A stretch of DNA of 62,544 nucleotides from Planctomycetota bacterium (GCA_021810145.1 JAJZJL010000006.1:1-62544); one strand, 5' to 3'; shown: positions 43,895-54,790, numbered from the stretch's first letter. Numbers and translations: made by a program. Notes: generated by a model from the letters alone, not told the origin.

Positions 43895-45853
43895 ATGTCG
43901 CAAAACGCAGTTCAAGGCATTTCGGCGGACACACCGCTGTTGCAGGAATTTCCTCCCCTGCTGCGCAATCGTAATTTCTTTCTGCTGATGAGTGGTTACG
44001 TGGTTTCCGTTATTGGCGACCGCGTGCATTTTCTGGTCATGCTGGAATTGCTTTGCTATGTTGTGCTGAAGCGCCACGTTGAGTCAGCGCAACATGCCGC
44101 GCAGCTTAATTTAGCCATGTTTCTTCCCTTTTTGCTTCTGGCTCCGCTGGGTGGAGCCATTTCAGACCGGCTTCCGCGCCGGTGGGTCATGATTTCCTGC
44201 GATCTGGTGCGCAGCATTATTGTCATTATTGCACGCACCGTGCTGCTGGTTGCGGCTTACCACAGTACGCTTTCAACGGGCGTGCTTCTGCTGATGCTGT
44301 TTGGCTCGGAAATCATATTGTCGTGTTTCGGTGAAATTTTTTCACCTGCCCGGGCTGCCATTGTGCCGAATCTGGTGCATCCCAAGGAACTGCTGCAAGC
44401 CAATTCATTTCTGTCGGTTGCCGGAACCATTTCCACGCTGCTGGGCTTTATTCTCGGCGGATTACTGCTGAAATTCGGTCTGGACATGGCGATGTATGTG
44501 GACGCAGGAACATATTGTCTTTCCGCGTTTGCGGTATTTTCCATGCGGTTGCGCCCGGGTATGGATCGCCCGGACCCGGTGCGCGGTGTAAAACACAACA
44601 GTTTATTTAAGGAATTAAAGGTTGCTCTGGGGTATCTGAAAGTCCACAAGCATCCGCTGCAGGCGATTCTGCTGGAACTTGCGTTCACCACCGCCAGTGC
44701 GGTGATTCTCAATTGCATGCCCGCCATTGTTACCTCGCGTTTTGGTCTTTCCAACAGTGACTTCGCCTACTTTCTTGGCGTGGCCGGAATCGGCATGATT
44801 ATCGGTGCCGTTCTGGTGAGCCGGGCACGAAATGGAATTCCAAAAGAAATCGGTATTGGCTGGTCCACGGTTGCCATCGGCGTTGGGTTGCTGATGGCCG
44901 CATGGGCCGCGCACTGGGAAACATTTCTGGTCTGGCTGACCGTTGCGGCGATGTTCGGGGCCATTATGTTCATCACCGTTGATACTCTGCTGCAGCGGGT
45001 GGTGCCGGATTATATTCGCGGGCGCGTCATGGGGGCGCGTGACCTGATTACCACCTTCGGCCTGCTGGTGCCCACCGTCCCGATTGCATTCTGGAGAAAT
45101 GTCGATTCCTACATCATGAATATCATCATTGGCACCGGCGTGGTGATCACTGTCCTGGGCCTCGGCCTGCTGATTATTTATTACCGGCGTCAGCCATTTC
45201 CGATTGCTTCGGCGGTGGCGCGGCGCATCGTGGCGATATACATGGAATTGTGCCATCGGTGGCGGCGGGGAAACGCGTGCCGCATTCCGGTTTCCGGTCC
45301 GGCTATTGTCGCGGCCAACCATGGCAGCACACTGGATCCCCTGGCGGTGGGCATCGGCAGCCGCCGCCGTCTGGTGCGGTTTCTCATCGCCCGCGAATAT
45401 TATGATTTGCCGCTGTTGAAACATTTTTTTTCCGCTCTGGGCTTTATACCCGTGGATCGGTTCGCACCGGACACCGCCGGGGTTCAAGCGGCCATGCGTG
45501 CCCTGAAAGACGGGGATGTTGTCGGCATATTTCCGGAAGGCGATATTGGTGACGGCGTGGAGCTGCGTACCGGGAAAAACAGTGCGGCCATGCTGGCTCT
45601 GGCCACCGGCGCGCCGGTGATTCCAGTATATATTGCCGGGACGCATCGGCATGAAAGCATGAAAAAAGATTTGCTGCGTCCCGCGCGGGTGCGTGTTTAT
45701 TACGGCGCGCCGCTGCGGTTCAACGGCATGTCCGCCCAGAGCAAAGAAGCCGCTGTACTTGATGGCGTGACCGATCAGATTATGGGTGCCATTGCCAGAC
45801 TGAAAATGAATGCGGATGCGGCACCCGCCGATCTGAGTGACAAACGATGCTGA
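43895..45853 (+). CDS. MFS transporter fused to PlsC-type acyltransferase
   Basis: A bifunctional membrane protein of about 652 residues. The N-terminal ~430 residues are an MFS transporter of the LplT type, with ISDRLPRRWVMISCDLVR after helix 2 and twelve hydrophobic segments. The C-terminal ~190 residues are a glycerophospholipid acyltransferase: the HX4D motif is NHGSTLDP near residue 475, FIPVDRF is motif II and IFPEGDIGDG is motif III. The fusion resembles LplT-Aas lysophospholipid import and re-acylation enzymes but lacks the acyl-ACP ligase domain. The ATG at 43895 follows a GGAGAGG. It overlaps nothing. The next gene begins about 50 bases downstream. Confidence 0.85.
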   Translation: MSQNAVQGISADTPLLQEFPPLLRNRNFFLLMSGYVVSVIGDRVHFLVMLELLCYVVLKRHVESAQHAAQLNLAMFLPFLLLAPLGGAISDRLPRRWVMISCDLVRSIIVIIARTVLLVAAYHSTLSTGVLLLMLFGSEIILSCFGEIFSPARAAIVPNLVHPKELLQANSFLSVAGTISTLLGFILGGLLLKFGLDMAMYVDAGTYCLSAFAVFSMRLRPGMDRPDPVRGVKHNSLFKELKVALGYLKVHKHPLQAILLELAFTTASAVILNCMPAIVTSRFGLSNSDFAYFLGVAGIGMIIGAVLVSRARNGIPKEIGIGWSTVAIGVGLLMAAWAAHWETFLVWLTVAAMFGAIMFITVDTLLQRVVPDYIRGRVMGARDLITTFGLLVPTVPIAFWRNVDSYIMNIIIGTGVVITVLGLGLLIIYYRRQPFPIASAVARRIVAIYMELCHRWRRGNACRIPVSGPAIVAANHGSTLDPLAVGIGSRRRLVRFLIAREYYDLPLLKHFFSALGFIPVDRFAPDTAGVQAAMRALKDGDVVGIFPEGDIGDGVELRTGKNSAAMLALATGAPVIPVYIAGTHRHESMKKDLLRPARVRVYYGAPLRFNGMSAQSKEAAVLDGVTDQIMGAIARLKMNADAAPADLSDKRC

Positions 45854-45905
45854 CGGGCGCGCGTCATCCTGTGCGGCCGCGCTTGGAATACAAATAAGGA
45901 TTGCG

Positions 45906-46895
45906 ATGATGATGCAGGTACGCCAGGTGGGTCAAACGGATATTTTCATTACGCCGATCATTCTGGGAGCCTGGGCGCTCGGCGGTTGGATGTGGGGAGG
46001 TTGTGACGAAACGGATTCCATCGATGCCATTCGCGCGGCATTGGACGCCGGCATTAACTGCATTGATACCGCCGCTGTTTATGCTCAAGGCTACAGCGAG
46101 GAACTCATAGGAAAAGCCATCAGGGATATTCCGCGCGATCGCATCGTACTGGCAACCAAATGCGGGCGGCGGTGGGATGATCCGCAGCAGGCTGGATCGG
46201 GTGCTTTTGAAACATTCGATCGCAACGGCCGGCCCATTACCATTCGCAGTAATTCCAGGCCGGAAAGTATCAAGTTCGAATGCGAACAAAGCCTCCGGCG
46301 GCTGGGTACGACGTACATTGACCTGTTCCAGATACACTGGCCGGATCTAACAACACCGCTGGAGGATTCGCTTGCGGCAATGGAAGCTCTGCGTCGCGAA
46401 GGCAAAATTCGGGCGGTCGGGGTAAGCAATTTCAGTGTTGAACTTCTGAGGCAGGCAACTGCCATCGGCGCATTGGCCAGCGTGCAACCACCTTACAGTC
46501 TGCTGCGCCGTGATATCGAGAAAGACCTTCTCCCCTTTTGTCGTGAAAATCACATCAGCGTTCTGGCGTATTCACCGCTGGAGCGAGGGCTTCTTACCGG
46601 AAACGTTGGGCCTGACCGGCAGTTTAAGCCGGGTGATCATCGGTCAAAGCATAAACTCTTTGATGTGGAAAACCGCAGAAAGGTGCTCTCTGCACTGGAG
46701 AAAATCAGGCCAATTGCGGATAAATACCACAGCAGTTTGGCGCAGGTGGTGCTGAACTGGACCATCAAACAACCTGGCGTGACCGCTGCCATTGCCGGTG
46801 CCCGTAATCCGCAGCAGGCCCGTTACAATGCCGGTGCGATGCATTTTGAGCTTGCTGATGCGGATATCAGGCAAGTCGGCGCGGCATTTGAATAA
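45906..46895 (+). CDS. Aldo/keto reductase
   Basis: An NADPH-dependent oxidoreductase of the AKR superfamily, about 330 residues, TIM-barrel. The catalytic tetrad is visible: Asp in NCIDTAAVYAQGYSEELIG (also the Tyr), Lys in IVLATKCGRRW and His in DLFQIHWPD. The C-terminal cofactor region with AVGVSNF, VLAYSPLERGLLTG and AAIAGARNPQQARYNAGA matches the AKR11/AKR12-like group. Three ATG codons lie in a row from 45906, after AAGGA at 45896-45900, so the start is 45906 or 45909. No substrate is suggested by neighbours. Confidence 0.88.
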   Translation: MMMQVRQVGQTDIFITPIILGAWALGGWMWGGCDETDSIDAIRAALDAGINCIDTAAVYAQGYSEELIGKAIRDIPRDRIVLATKCGRRWDDPQQAGSGAFETFDRNGRPITIRSNSRPESIKFECEQSLRRLGTTYIDLFQIHWPDLTTPLEDSLAAMEALRREGKIRAVGVSNFSVELLRQATAIGALASVQPPYSLLRRDIEKDLLPFCRENHISVLAYSPLERGLLTGNVGPDRQFKPGDHRSKHKLFDVENRRKVLSALEKIRPIADKYHSSLAQVVLNWTIKQPGVTAAIAGARNPQQARYNAGAMHFELADADIRQVGAAFE

Positions 46896-46975
46896 GGGAA
46901 CCGCGGGATCGGCTGAGGACGGGATTTATCGAAAATGTTCGAGCCGTTGAGTTCCACTAACTGCCGCAGGCGTAT

Positions 46976-47797
46976 ATGATTCGCCCGGTTTGGTCCGAGG
47001 CGCTTGGTATGAGCAAAGCAAGAAACGAACCGCAGTGGTTGCGATTTGGCTCCGGTGAAGGGTACTTCGACCGCAGCCATCGACCCTTGCAGTGCCTGAT
47101 TTTTATTGCGCCGCTGCTGATTATCTATCAGGTCGGGGCGGTTCTGCATCCATGGAGTGCGGTACGCGGACAAACCCACAATATCATCGCCTTTGAACTG
47201 ATGCTTAATTTCTTTTCACTGTTTGGCGCGGTGGGAAGCTACTTGCCGCCGCTGGCTGTGGTGGCGATTCTTCTGGGCTGGCATGTGGCGCGTAAGGATC
47301 CGTTGAAATTTGAACCGGGGCTTTACGTGGCCATGGGGGCTGAAAGTTTTCTCTGGGCGGTGGCGCTGGTGATTTTATTTCTGGCCGTGGCTCATGGCAT
47401 GACCATGCAGGCTGTGTCGCATCCGGTAGAACATGTCATGAATAAATTGTCATGGCAGACACAGGTGGTTTTATCCATTGGCGCGGGCATATACGAAGAA
47501 CTGCTGTTCCGTCTGGTTTTAATTACCGTTTTGAATATGATTCTGGTGGATTTGTTTGGCATGTCCGTCACGAAGGCCATTCCGGTTATTATTGTCTCGT
47601 CGGCGGTATTGTTTTCGCTCTATCATTTCCTGGGCAATCAACAGCCGACTTGGGGGGCATTTATCATCCGGACAATCGCCGGTATTTACTTTGCGGGGAT
47701 ATTTATTTTCCGCGGCTTCGGGATCGATGTCGCCACGCATGCCGGATACGACCTGATGGTCGTGGGGCTGGATATCATGTCCCATCACCATGGGTAA
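46976..47797 (+). CDS. CPBP family intramembrane glutamic endopeptidase
   Basis: A membrane protease of the CAAX/CPBP family, 273 residues, with about seven helices. The active-site motif EExxxR is GAGIYEELLFRLVL (E174, E175, R179). The second motif (FxxxH) appears as LFSLYHF near residue 212. The third is DVATHAGYDLMV near residue 255. These glutamates and histidines form the intramembrane site in characterised members such as Rce1. An alternative ATG at 47009 would drop 11 residues. The substrates are unknown. Bacterial members act in bacteriocin immunity, signal processing or peptide maturation. Confidence 0.83.
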   Translation: MIRPVWSEALGMSKARNEPQWLRFGSGEGYFDRSHRPLQCLIFIAPLLIIYQVGAVLHPWSAVRGQTHNIIAFELMLNFFSLFGAVGSYLPPLAVVAILLGWHVARKDPLKFEPGLYVAMGAESFLWAVALVILFLAVAHGMTMQAVSHPVEHVMNKLSWQTQVVLSIGAGIYEELLFRLVLITVLNMILVDLFGMSVTKAIPVIIVSSAVLFSLYHFLGNQQPTWGAFIIRTIAGIYFAGIFIFRGFGIDVATHAGYDLMVVGLDIMSHHHG

Positions 47798-47920
47798 TTG
47801 AACGCTCTGGCATGCATTATCCGTGGTGCCTCTGATATGGCAGGTGCAGGTCTGTGACTGCGGCGTGTTACCGGCTGGCGCATGGGTATAAAATCGGCAG
47901 ATCATCCCTGCGGCGCGTGA

Positions 47921-49096
<1,176 letters not shown>

Positions 49097-49123
49097 GTTG
49101 GCGTTGCTGACGGGTAACTGTAT

Positions 49124-49157
49124 AAAAGCCCCGGGCGAAGCGCCCGGGGCTTTTTTT
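49124..49157 (+). terminator. Intrinsic terminator of gap
   Basis: GCCCCGGGCG and CGCCCGGGGC form a perfect 10-bp stem with loop AAG, followed by seven T and preceded by AAAA. It lies 28 bases after the gap stop. Confidence 0.93.
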
Positions 49158-49185
49158 CGTGCGACACTTCGGCTGGAGTATTTCC

Positions 49186-49695
49186 ATGCGGTGGATCTGG
49201 ATTGATAAATTTGAACTCTTTGAACCCGGCAAACGGGCGGTGGCCATTAAAAATGTATCATTGGCGGAAGATCATCTGCACGATCATTTTCCGGGTTTTC
49301 CGGTGATGCCCGCAAGTCTGATGATTGAGGGCATGGCCCAGACCAGCGGCATCCTGGTGGGGGCGGCGCGGGATTTTAAAGAAAAGGTGATCCTGGCAAA
49401 AATCGGTCGCGCCACATTCAGCCGTCTGGTTCGCCCGGGTGAGCAACTCGTTTACGATGCCACAATAGCCAATGTTTCTCCGGCTGGAGCATCCATTGCC
49501 GGATCTGTAAGATCCCGCAGTGCCGGTACGGATGGAACAATCAGCGAACTTGCGGTAGGGGAGATCGAATTAATGTTTTCCCATATTGATCAGAATATGG
49601 CGGGAATGAAATTTCCGGAGTTTAATTTCGTATTTAACAGCGAGTTCATGGCACTGTTTGAAACCTATCGTCGAAATATCAACGTCACGTTGTAA
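49186..49695 (+). CDS. FabZ/FabA-like 3-hydroxyacyl-ACP dehydratase (hotdog fold)
   Basis: A 169-residue hotdog-fold protein. The active-site stretch is DHFPGFPVMPASLMIEGMAQ: His34 corresponds to the FabZ catalytic His, and Glu48 lies on the hotdog helix. The fold continues with KIGRATFSRLVRPGEQLVYDA. The usual MPG after the His is MPAS, and the C-terminus is about 20 residues longer than FabZ. It could dehydrate a specialised acyl chain rather than serve general fatty acid synthesis. Planctomycetes often carry several such paralogues. The ATG at 49186 has a TGGAG upstream. Confidence 0.78.
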   Translation: MRWIWIDKFELFEPGKRAVAIKNVSLAEDHLHDHFPGFPVMPASLMIEGMAQTSGILVGAARDFKEKVILAKIGRATFSRLVRPGEQLVYDATIANVSPAGASIAGSVRSRSAGTDGTISELAVGEIELMFSHIDQNMAGMKFPEFNFVFNSEFMALFETYRRNINVTL

Positions 49696-49710
49696 ATGTT
49701 TTGCAAAAAA

Positions 49711-49742
49711 AAAGGGGGCATCGTCTTCAACGATGCCCTTTT
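49711..49742. terminator. Bidirectional intrinsic terminator
   Basis: GGGCATCGT and ACGATGCCC form a 9-bp stem with a 5-base loop, flanked by an A-run on the left and TTTT on the right. It can end both the FabZ-like gene (plus strand) and the DUF4159 gene (minus strand), which converge here. Confidence 0.88.
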
Positions 49743-49773
49743 GATGCGCGATGTCCCAATGCCATTTACGATT

Positions 49774-51285
49774 TCAGTGTGTCATGGCGTAAACCAGAAT
49801 ATCGGTTCCCAGTTTCAATGAATCTGCCGTTGAGTAGGACTTGGCATACGGATTCGGCAGATCTTCCCAGCCGTTGGAAAGCGACAGGCGGCTGTATATC
49901 ACCACCGGATTGCCGTCAATGGTGATGGCTTCGAGAACCGGGCGGTGCAGCGATGGATCCGTGCTTTGCACAACCGCGGAGTAATCCACGTGCTCGACGT
50001 TAAACACATCATGATAAACGGGCGAATCCAGAGGCAGCATCTGTAACTTATGATGCGGCAGGGCCAGTTTAATTTCCTTGCGAAATGCTTCATCAAAGGC
50101 GCTGGCACCCATGGCATCATCCGCAATCAGTACGCCGCCGGCGTGAAGATAGTTGTGGAGATTTTTGATTTCCGTTGTGGTCCATGCGAAGTTGCGCAGA
50201 CCGGTCATATAAAGAATGGGGTAGGCCCCTATTTTCAGAGAATCCAAAGTCACTTTCTGACGTTTGAACTGCACGCTTAGGGTGGTTTTCTGATCGATAA
50301 ACTTCAGCAGGTTCGGCAGGCCGTGCGGTGTGGGGTTCCAGTCGCCGTTGGTTACCACCTGCGCCACGACCAGTTGGTCGCGCGTGGGGATACGCTGCTG
50401 CTGATAAATTTTCTGAATTTCAAAGGCGCGGCCATACTGAAAATTGGCCAGCACATACGTCAGGATATTGGCTCCCAGCCGCAGAGCGTCCTGCTGGGCG
50501 TAAAGTGTGCCGCCTTTGATCGGGTGTGATGCGGCATTCCAGCCCCAGCTCATGTCGATGGGGGAGAAAATAATGGCCGCCCGGCAACCCATGTACATAA
50601 CATCAAGATATGCCGGAATCTGTTTCCATGGCCCCAGCCCCTTGCGAAATCGCAGGTTGCTGATGCGGTTGAGATCATGATACAGGGCGTCATCAAGTGA
50701 CAACGGTCCGAACGGACGGTTGGGAAACAGCTCATGCTCAAACTCAATGACACTTTGATTAAATTCCGGTCGGCCGCAACTCGAATTGATAAGAAGTGTG
50801 CCACCGGCGGTGATATAGCCGCGAATGCGCGCCATCACTGCCTGACTGAAATGCGGTAGCGGCGTCCAGCCGGTGATATACAGCACGGGTAGCTGAGTTG
50901 GGCTGTAGCTGAATTTCATGGGGTCCACCTGCACGTAACGGTAATGCAGGCCCAACTGAGAATTGGTCCAATTCATCAGCGTTTCAATATCGATGGTTTC
51001 CGTGGGATAGTTCATGACACGATGATCTTTGATCACGTTGAGATTCAACATGCCGATCAGAGCCGGTGGCGCCGGCTTGCGGTGATGTTCGGATCGGCGC
51101 ACGGGCGTGGCGGGTAACGGCAACGGGGCGGTGGCTTCACCACCGGACATGCGCACGCGGTGTGCGCGGGGAGGAATATGCGCTTTGGGGTTATAAAATG
51201 CAGCGCGTGCAGCCACGGTTGGCAGAAGAATTCCCAAGCCGGCCAAAGTTAGCACCGCACGGCGAGTTACACTTGCAATGAGCAT
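49774..51285 (-). CDS. DUF4159 domain protein, exported
   Basis: A secreted protein of about 503 residues with two DUF4159 modules. The signal peptide MLIASVTRRAVLTLAGLGIL contains a twin-arginine, so Tat export is possible. Module 1 (about residues 105-290) has the YPTETIDIETLMNWTNSQLG and YITAGGTLLINSSCGRPEF segments. Module 2 (about 310-500) has NLLKFIDQKTTLSVQFKRQK, YLHAGGVLIADDAMGASAF and a terminal KLGTDILVYAMTH. DUF4159 is related to class I glutamine-amidotransferase-like folds and is common in planctomycetes; its function is unknown. The ATG at 51285 follows GAGG. It is transcribed alone and ends at a bidirectional terminator. Confidence 0.8.
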   Translation of the reverse strand: MLIASVTRRAVLTLAGLGILLPTVAARAAFYNPKAHIPPRAHRVRMSGGEATAPLPLPATPVRRSEHHRKPAPPALIGMLNLNVIKDHRVMNYPTETIDIETLMNWTNSQLGLHYRYVQVDPMKFSYSPTQLPVLYITGWTPLPHFSQAVMARIRGYITAGGTLLINSSCGRPEFNQSVIEFEHELFPNRPFGPLSLDDALYHDLNRISNLRFRKGLGPWKQIPAYLDVMYMGCRAAIIFSPIDMSWGWNAASHPIKGGTLYAQQDALRLGANILTYVLANFQYGRAFEIQKIYQQQRIPTRDQLVVAQVVTNGDWNPTPHGLPNLLKFIDQKTTLSVQFKRQKVTLDSLKIGAYPILYMTGLRNFAWTTTEIKNLHNYLHAGGVLIADDAMGASAFDEAFRKEIKLALPHHKLQMLPLDSPVYHDVFNVEHVDYSAVVQSTDPSLHRPVLEAITIDGNPVVIYSRLSLSNGWEDLPNPYAKSYSTADSLKLGTDILVYAMTH

Positions 51286-51539
51286 GGGGCACCTCACGAC
51301 GAACAATCACCACGTGATGTATTGTACAACGATTATGTCGGCTTTGTGATGCGAAAAAGTGTGAAAATTGTATTTCGCAATTATGAAAAGTCTTGGCTTC
51401 GGCCCGCGGGTTATCGAACTATTCAGCAGAATCTCCCATTTCGCCGATAAATATTATATGGATCGCCGGGGAAGTACGCTTTAAGCATTTCGCCGACGGA
51501 TCATTTGGGGATATCCCGTTCATTGGAGCTGGCTTGATC

Positions 51540-52664
51540 ATGCCGGATGAAATCACAAGGTATTACACACGTTATCTATCCCAAGTCACCGGGCCATATC
51601 CACGATCGACGATCAGCCGCATGGCGCAGAGCCGCCGATTGACGCGTGGGCATGAAGTGTCATCCGATCGACAAAACTGGATCCCGCTGGAAGATTTTCT
51701 GGTGCAGGATGTATCCGGCAGGAAAAACATCCCGCAGACCGCCCCTGGTCATGCGTACCAGGCCACATACCGTATGCGGAAAACACAGGATCCCATTGCA
51801 TCGCAATCCAATCAACACGGTAAGCGCCCGGGCGATAATGGCGGGTTCCATGTCAGCCCTACGGCATGGCTTGTGGGTGGGGGGCTGCTTCTGTTGACAA
51901 TCGGAGCACTGGTACTGTTGATGTCCAGTGATGGCAGCAACCATAACGCAAGCCGCGGCAGGCAACGACGGAATATGCGATTGTCATCCGTTCCCGTTGC
52001 GCCGGCGGCCGCTTCACCGGCAATCAAATTTGTTCACGGTGAAGCGTCTTCCGTGAAAACCGTACAATCCGGCGGTGGCATCAACCGCGGTAAGGCAACC
52101 TCGCCGTTCACCAGGTCGGTAGTGGTTGGACATATCGGTACTCCAATCTGGCTGAAACTCGTGCGCCGCGGAAATACCGTAACGGCCAGTTATTCGGAAA
52201 ATGGAAAACGATGGACACAGTTGGGTGCACCGGAGCATATTGCTTTTGGTCATGCAGCCATTCTCGCGGGCATGGCGGTATGCGCTCATAATAATACTTT
52301 GCTCAACACCTCCCGCTTTTCACATGTTGCCATTGTTCGCAGTCAATCCTCCTGGGCTGATTCGAATATTGGCTATCCCGGCAAGCTCGGTTCCGCACAA
52401 AAGTCAAACGGCATCTGGACGGTTACGGGCGGCGGTTCGGATGTCTGGGGTCGACATGATCAGTTTAATTTATTCAGCCGAACCGTGCGCGGTAATACCG
52501 TCATCACGGCCAGAGTCGATAGCCAGACCAATACCGATGCGTGGGCCAAATCCGGTGTGATGCTCCGCGGATCAGTCGATAGCTCTTCGCCGTATGCCTA
52601 TATATTTGTCACGCCACATATCGGCCTGGCTTTTCAATGGCGGCCGCATCATTCGACACCGTAA
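51540..52664 (+). CDS. GYF_2-domain membrane protein with split concanavalin-like half-modules
   Basis: A protein of about 374 residues. The N-terminal part (residues 6-55) is a GYF_2-type domain: YYTRYLSQVTGPYPRSTISR, RLTRGHEVS and NWIPLEDF follow the family pattern. A transmembrane helix lies near 110-130 (WLVGGGLLLLTIGALVLLM). The extracytoplasmic part contains two partial concanavalin/DUF1349-like stretches: first a C-terminal half (PIWLKLVRRGNTVTASYS to NTSRFSHVAIV), then an N-terminal half (WADSNIGYPGKLGS to YIFVTPHIGLAFQWR) that stops abruptly. This is the reverse of the usual order. It may be truncated. The ATG at 51540 is the most likely start; the frame opens at 51393. Confidence 0.6.
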   Translation: MPDEITRYYTRYLSQVTGPYPRSTISRMAQSRRLTRGHEVSSDRQNWIPLEDFLVQDVSGRKNIPQTAPGHAYQATYRMRKTQDPIASQSNQHGKRPGDNGGFHVSPTAWLVGGGLLLLTIGALVLLMSSDGSNHNASRGRQRRNMRLSSVPVAPAAASPAIKFVHGEASSVKTVQSGGGINRGKATSPFTRSVVVGHIGTPIWLKLVRRGNTVTASYSENGKRWTQLGAPEHIAFGHAAILAGMAVCAHNNTLLNTSRFSHVAIVRSQSSWADSNIGYPGKLGSAQKSNGIWTVTGGGSDVWGRHDQFNLFSRTVRGNTVITARVDSQTNTDAWAKSGVMLRGSVDSSSPYAYIFVTPHIGLAFQWRPHHSTP

Positions 52665-52819
52665 GTATTCACTTTGACATGATCCGTTGCCAACCGATGT
52701 GGCTCAATACTGCCCGTTCCCGCCTTTGCCTTCCTGGTATTATCATTGACGGGTGAGCATCCGGATTGGAACACCGGGTGATTGACGTTATGTTGATGGC
52801 AGTTGGCAAAAAAGGATGA

Positions 52820-54790
52820 ATGCATAATATCATGAGCTTACTGGGCATATTACCCATTATTTCCGCGTTGCTTGTATTTGTTGCAATCCATGCACAGCAA
52901 CGACAGTTCAATCCAGATATCGATTGGAGAGATTCGCTGTTTGTGGCCGTGGTGGCGGTGTGCCTCTGGACTGCGGTGGTTACCGAAGTGCTGGGATTCT
53001 TCCATCTGCTGATGTTCTGGCCCGTGCTGATCGCGTGGTTGATTCCAACATCCTTTGCCATCGCGGCCATTGCCCGTGCCAAACGAGTCGCTGAATCAAT
53101 ACACTGGCGGCCGCTGCGTTATCTGGAAGTCATCGCCTGCCTCATGATCGGTTTAATCATGCTGGTGGTACTGATAACCGCATTAATTGCGCCACCCAAT
53201 AACATTGATTCATTAAACTATCATCTGCCGCGCATCGTTGCGTGGATGCAGCAACACTCACTGGCGGATTTCCCAACCAATTACTGCATGCAATTGGCGA
53301 TGCCGGGATTCATGGAATATCTCGGACTCAATTCCATGATCCTTGCCCATGGCAGTGACTGGGCGATAAATCTTTTCGGAATTCTGAGTCTGCTGCTTCT
53401 AGGATTGGCCGGCAGTTCGATTGCCAAACGGCTTGGCGGAAATCGGGAAAGCCAGATATTGGCCATGCTTTTTATTCTCACGATTCCCATGGCCTTTGGA
53501 ATGGCCAGCACGTTCAAGCCTGAACTCATGGAGGCTTTCTGGGTGGAACTGCTGGCATATTGGCTGCTTGGTGTACTGCTGCAGCGGCGCTGCACGTGGG
53601 GGCAACTGATCCTGCTGGCTGTAACCTTCGGCCTGGCCGCACTGACGCACGGCACCGCCTATGTATTCGGCGTGCCGTTGGCACTTATGGCGGTCATCGG
53701 CCTTTGGCGAAGTGTGCGCTGGACAAGCGCCGGCTATCTGCTGCTGATCGGCCTGACGGTCCTATTGATTAATTCCGGGTATTACACGCGCAACATCGTC
53801 GAGTTCGGCGGAGCTTTTGGACCTTCTCCGGCAAAGCATCCCAGCCTCCGGGTGCTGAACACCAATTTTACGCCGCGGATCTTGCTGGAGAATCTGCTGC
53901 GCGATACAGCTTCCATGGCGGCGGGTCCCAGCCATATTATAAATCAAGCAGTTGGAAGCGCTATTCAACACGTTGCGTCGGCGCTGCGGCTGAATCTGCA
54001 GGACCCGCGTGCCACGCAGCCCATACCGGGCATTGCCAGTCCTTATGACGGTGTGGCTTACTTCCCCAATAACGAATACCGCATCAGTTGGCCCATGCAG
54101 ATGTTTCTCATCGCGCTGCTGCCCCTGATGCTGTGGATCGAGCCGCACGTTGGCCGGACCGGAACGTGCCTGCTTTTTGCGCTGCTGCCGATTGGATGTC
54201 TGCTTGCCGTGGCCGCGGTCCTCCGCTGGCAACAAACGATCAATCACCTGCTTGTGCCGATTCCCGCACTGTTCATGCCGGTTGCCGCGGTGGCCATCAG
54301 CGGCCGATCATTGCGTTGGTTTCGTCCGGTGGCGGCCATTGGAGCGGTTATCGCGCTGCTGCCCTTCGCATTTCTCTATCCCAGAACATTGCTTGGGCAG
54401 TCGGCCATAGAGTGGCATTCGCGAACGGACCTGCTGGTAAGGGAGCATAGCGTCAACGCTCGAACACTTGAAAAGCTCGTGGCATATATGCATCGTTTTA
54501 ATGGGCGACCGATGATCATTGGTTTGTCCGGTCGCACCAATCTACCGCCGTACGCGATTGAATCGGCTCTGATGAGTGTTCTTCATCCGCGGCCGGAATT
54601 TATTTATTTCAATGCGTCGATTCCGGTTCCGGGTTTTTGCAACAAGACTCCCACACTGGTAATTGGTAATGATATCGAATCATCGACATATTTAATTCGT
54701 CAATCCACCGGCGAGCATTTCAACAGGATTGCCACCGTGGGAAGTCTTAATATTTACGCCCCGGTGAGTCAGTCGGAAAATGGTAATTAA
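52820..54790 (+). CDS. GT-C/family 39-like membrane glycosyltransferase
   Basis: A 656-residue polytopic membrane protein with about ten to twelve helices. The first extracytoplasmic loop has the catalytic-type motif APPNNIDSLNYHLPRIVAWM near residues 123-142, where the Asp is the expected catalytic residue, as in ArnT/PMT-type enzymes using polyprenyl-phosphate sugars. The VTALTHGTAY-like and LLENLLRDTASM regions and a C-terminal soluble domain (about 535-656) follow. It likely transfers a sugar to a lipid, glycan or protein outside the membrane. A GT2 glycosyltransferase gene follows 215 bases downstream, and a second GT-C-like TPR protein lies beyond the repeat arrays, so the area is a glycan-assembly neighbourhood. 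Confidence 0.7.
   Translation: MHNIMSLLGILPIISALLVFVAIHAQQRQFNPDIDWRDSLFVAVVAVCLWTAVVTEVLGFFHLLMFWPVLIAWLIPTSFAIAAIARAKRVAESIHWRPLRYLEVIACLMIGLIMLVVLITALIAPPNNIDSLNYHLPRIVAWMQQHSLADFPTNYCMQLAMPGFMEYLGLNSMILAHGSDWAINLFGILSLLLLGLAGSSIAKRLGGNRESQILAMLFILTIPMAFGMASTFKPELMEAFWVELLAYWLLGVLLQRRCTWGQLILLAVTFGLAALTHGTAYVFGVPLALMAVIGLWRSVRWTSAGYLLLIGLTVLLINSGYYTRNIVEFGGAFGPSPAKHPSLRVLNTNFTPRILLENLLRDTASMAAGPSHIINQAVGSAIQHVASALRLNLQDPRATQPIPGIASPYDGVAYFPNNEYRISWPMQMFLIALLPLMLWIEPHVGRTGTCLLFALLPIGCLLAVAAVLRWQQTINHLLVPIPALFMPVAAVAISGRSLRWFRPVAAIGAVIALLPFAFLYPRTLLGQSAIEWHSRTDLLVREHSVNARTLEKLVAYMHRFNGRPMIIGLSGRTNLPPYAIESALMSVLHPRPEFIYFNASIPVPGFCNKTPTLVIGNDIESSTYLIRQSTGEHFNRIATVGSLNIYAPVSQSENGN

Noticed and set aside
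44615..45652. 345-residue minus-strand frame within the MFS-PlsC gene
   Set aside because: Antisense to conserved MFS and PlsC motifs; composition is rich in His, Gln and Arg, as expected for a shadow frame.
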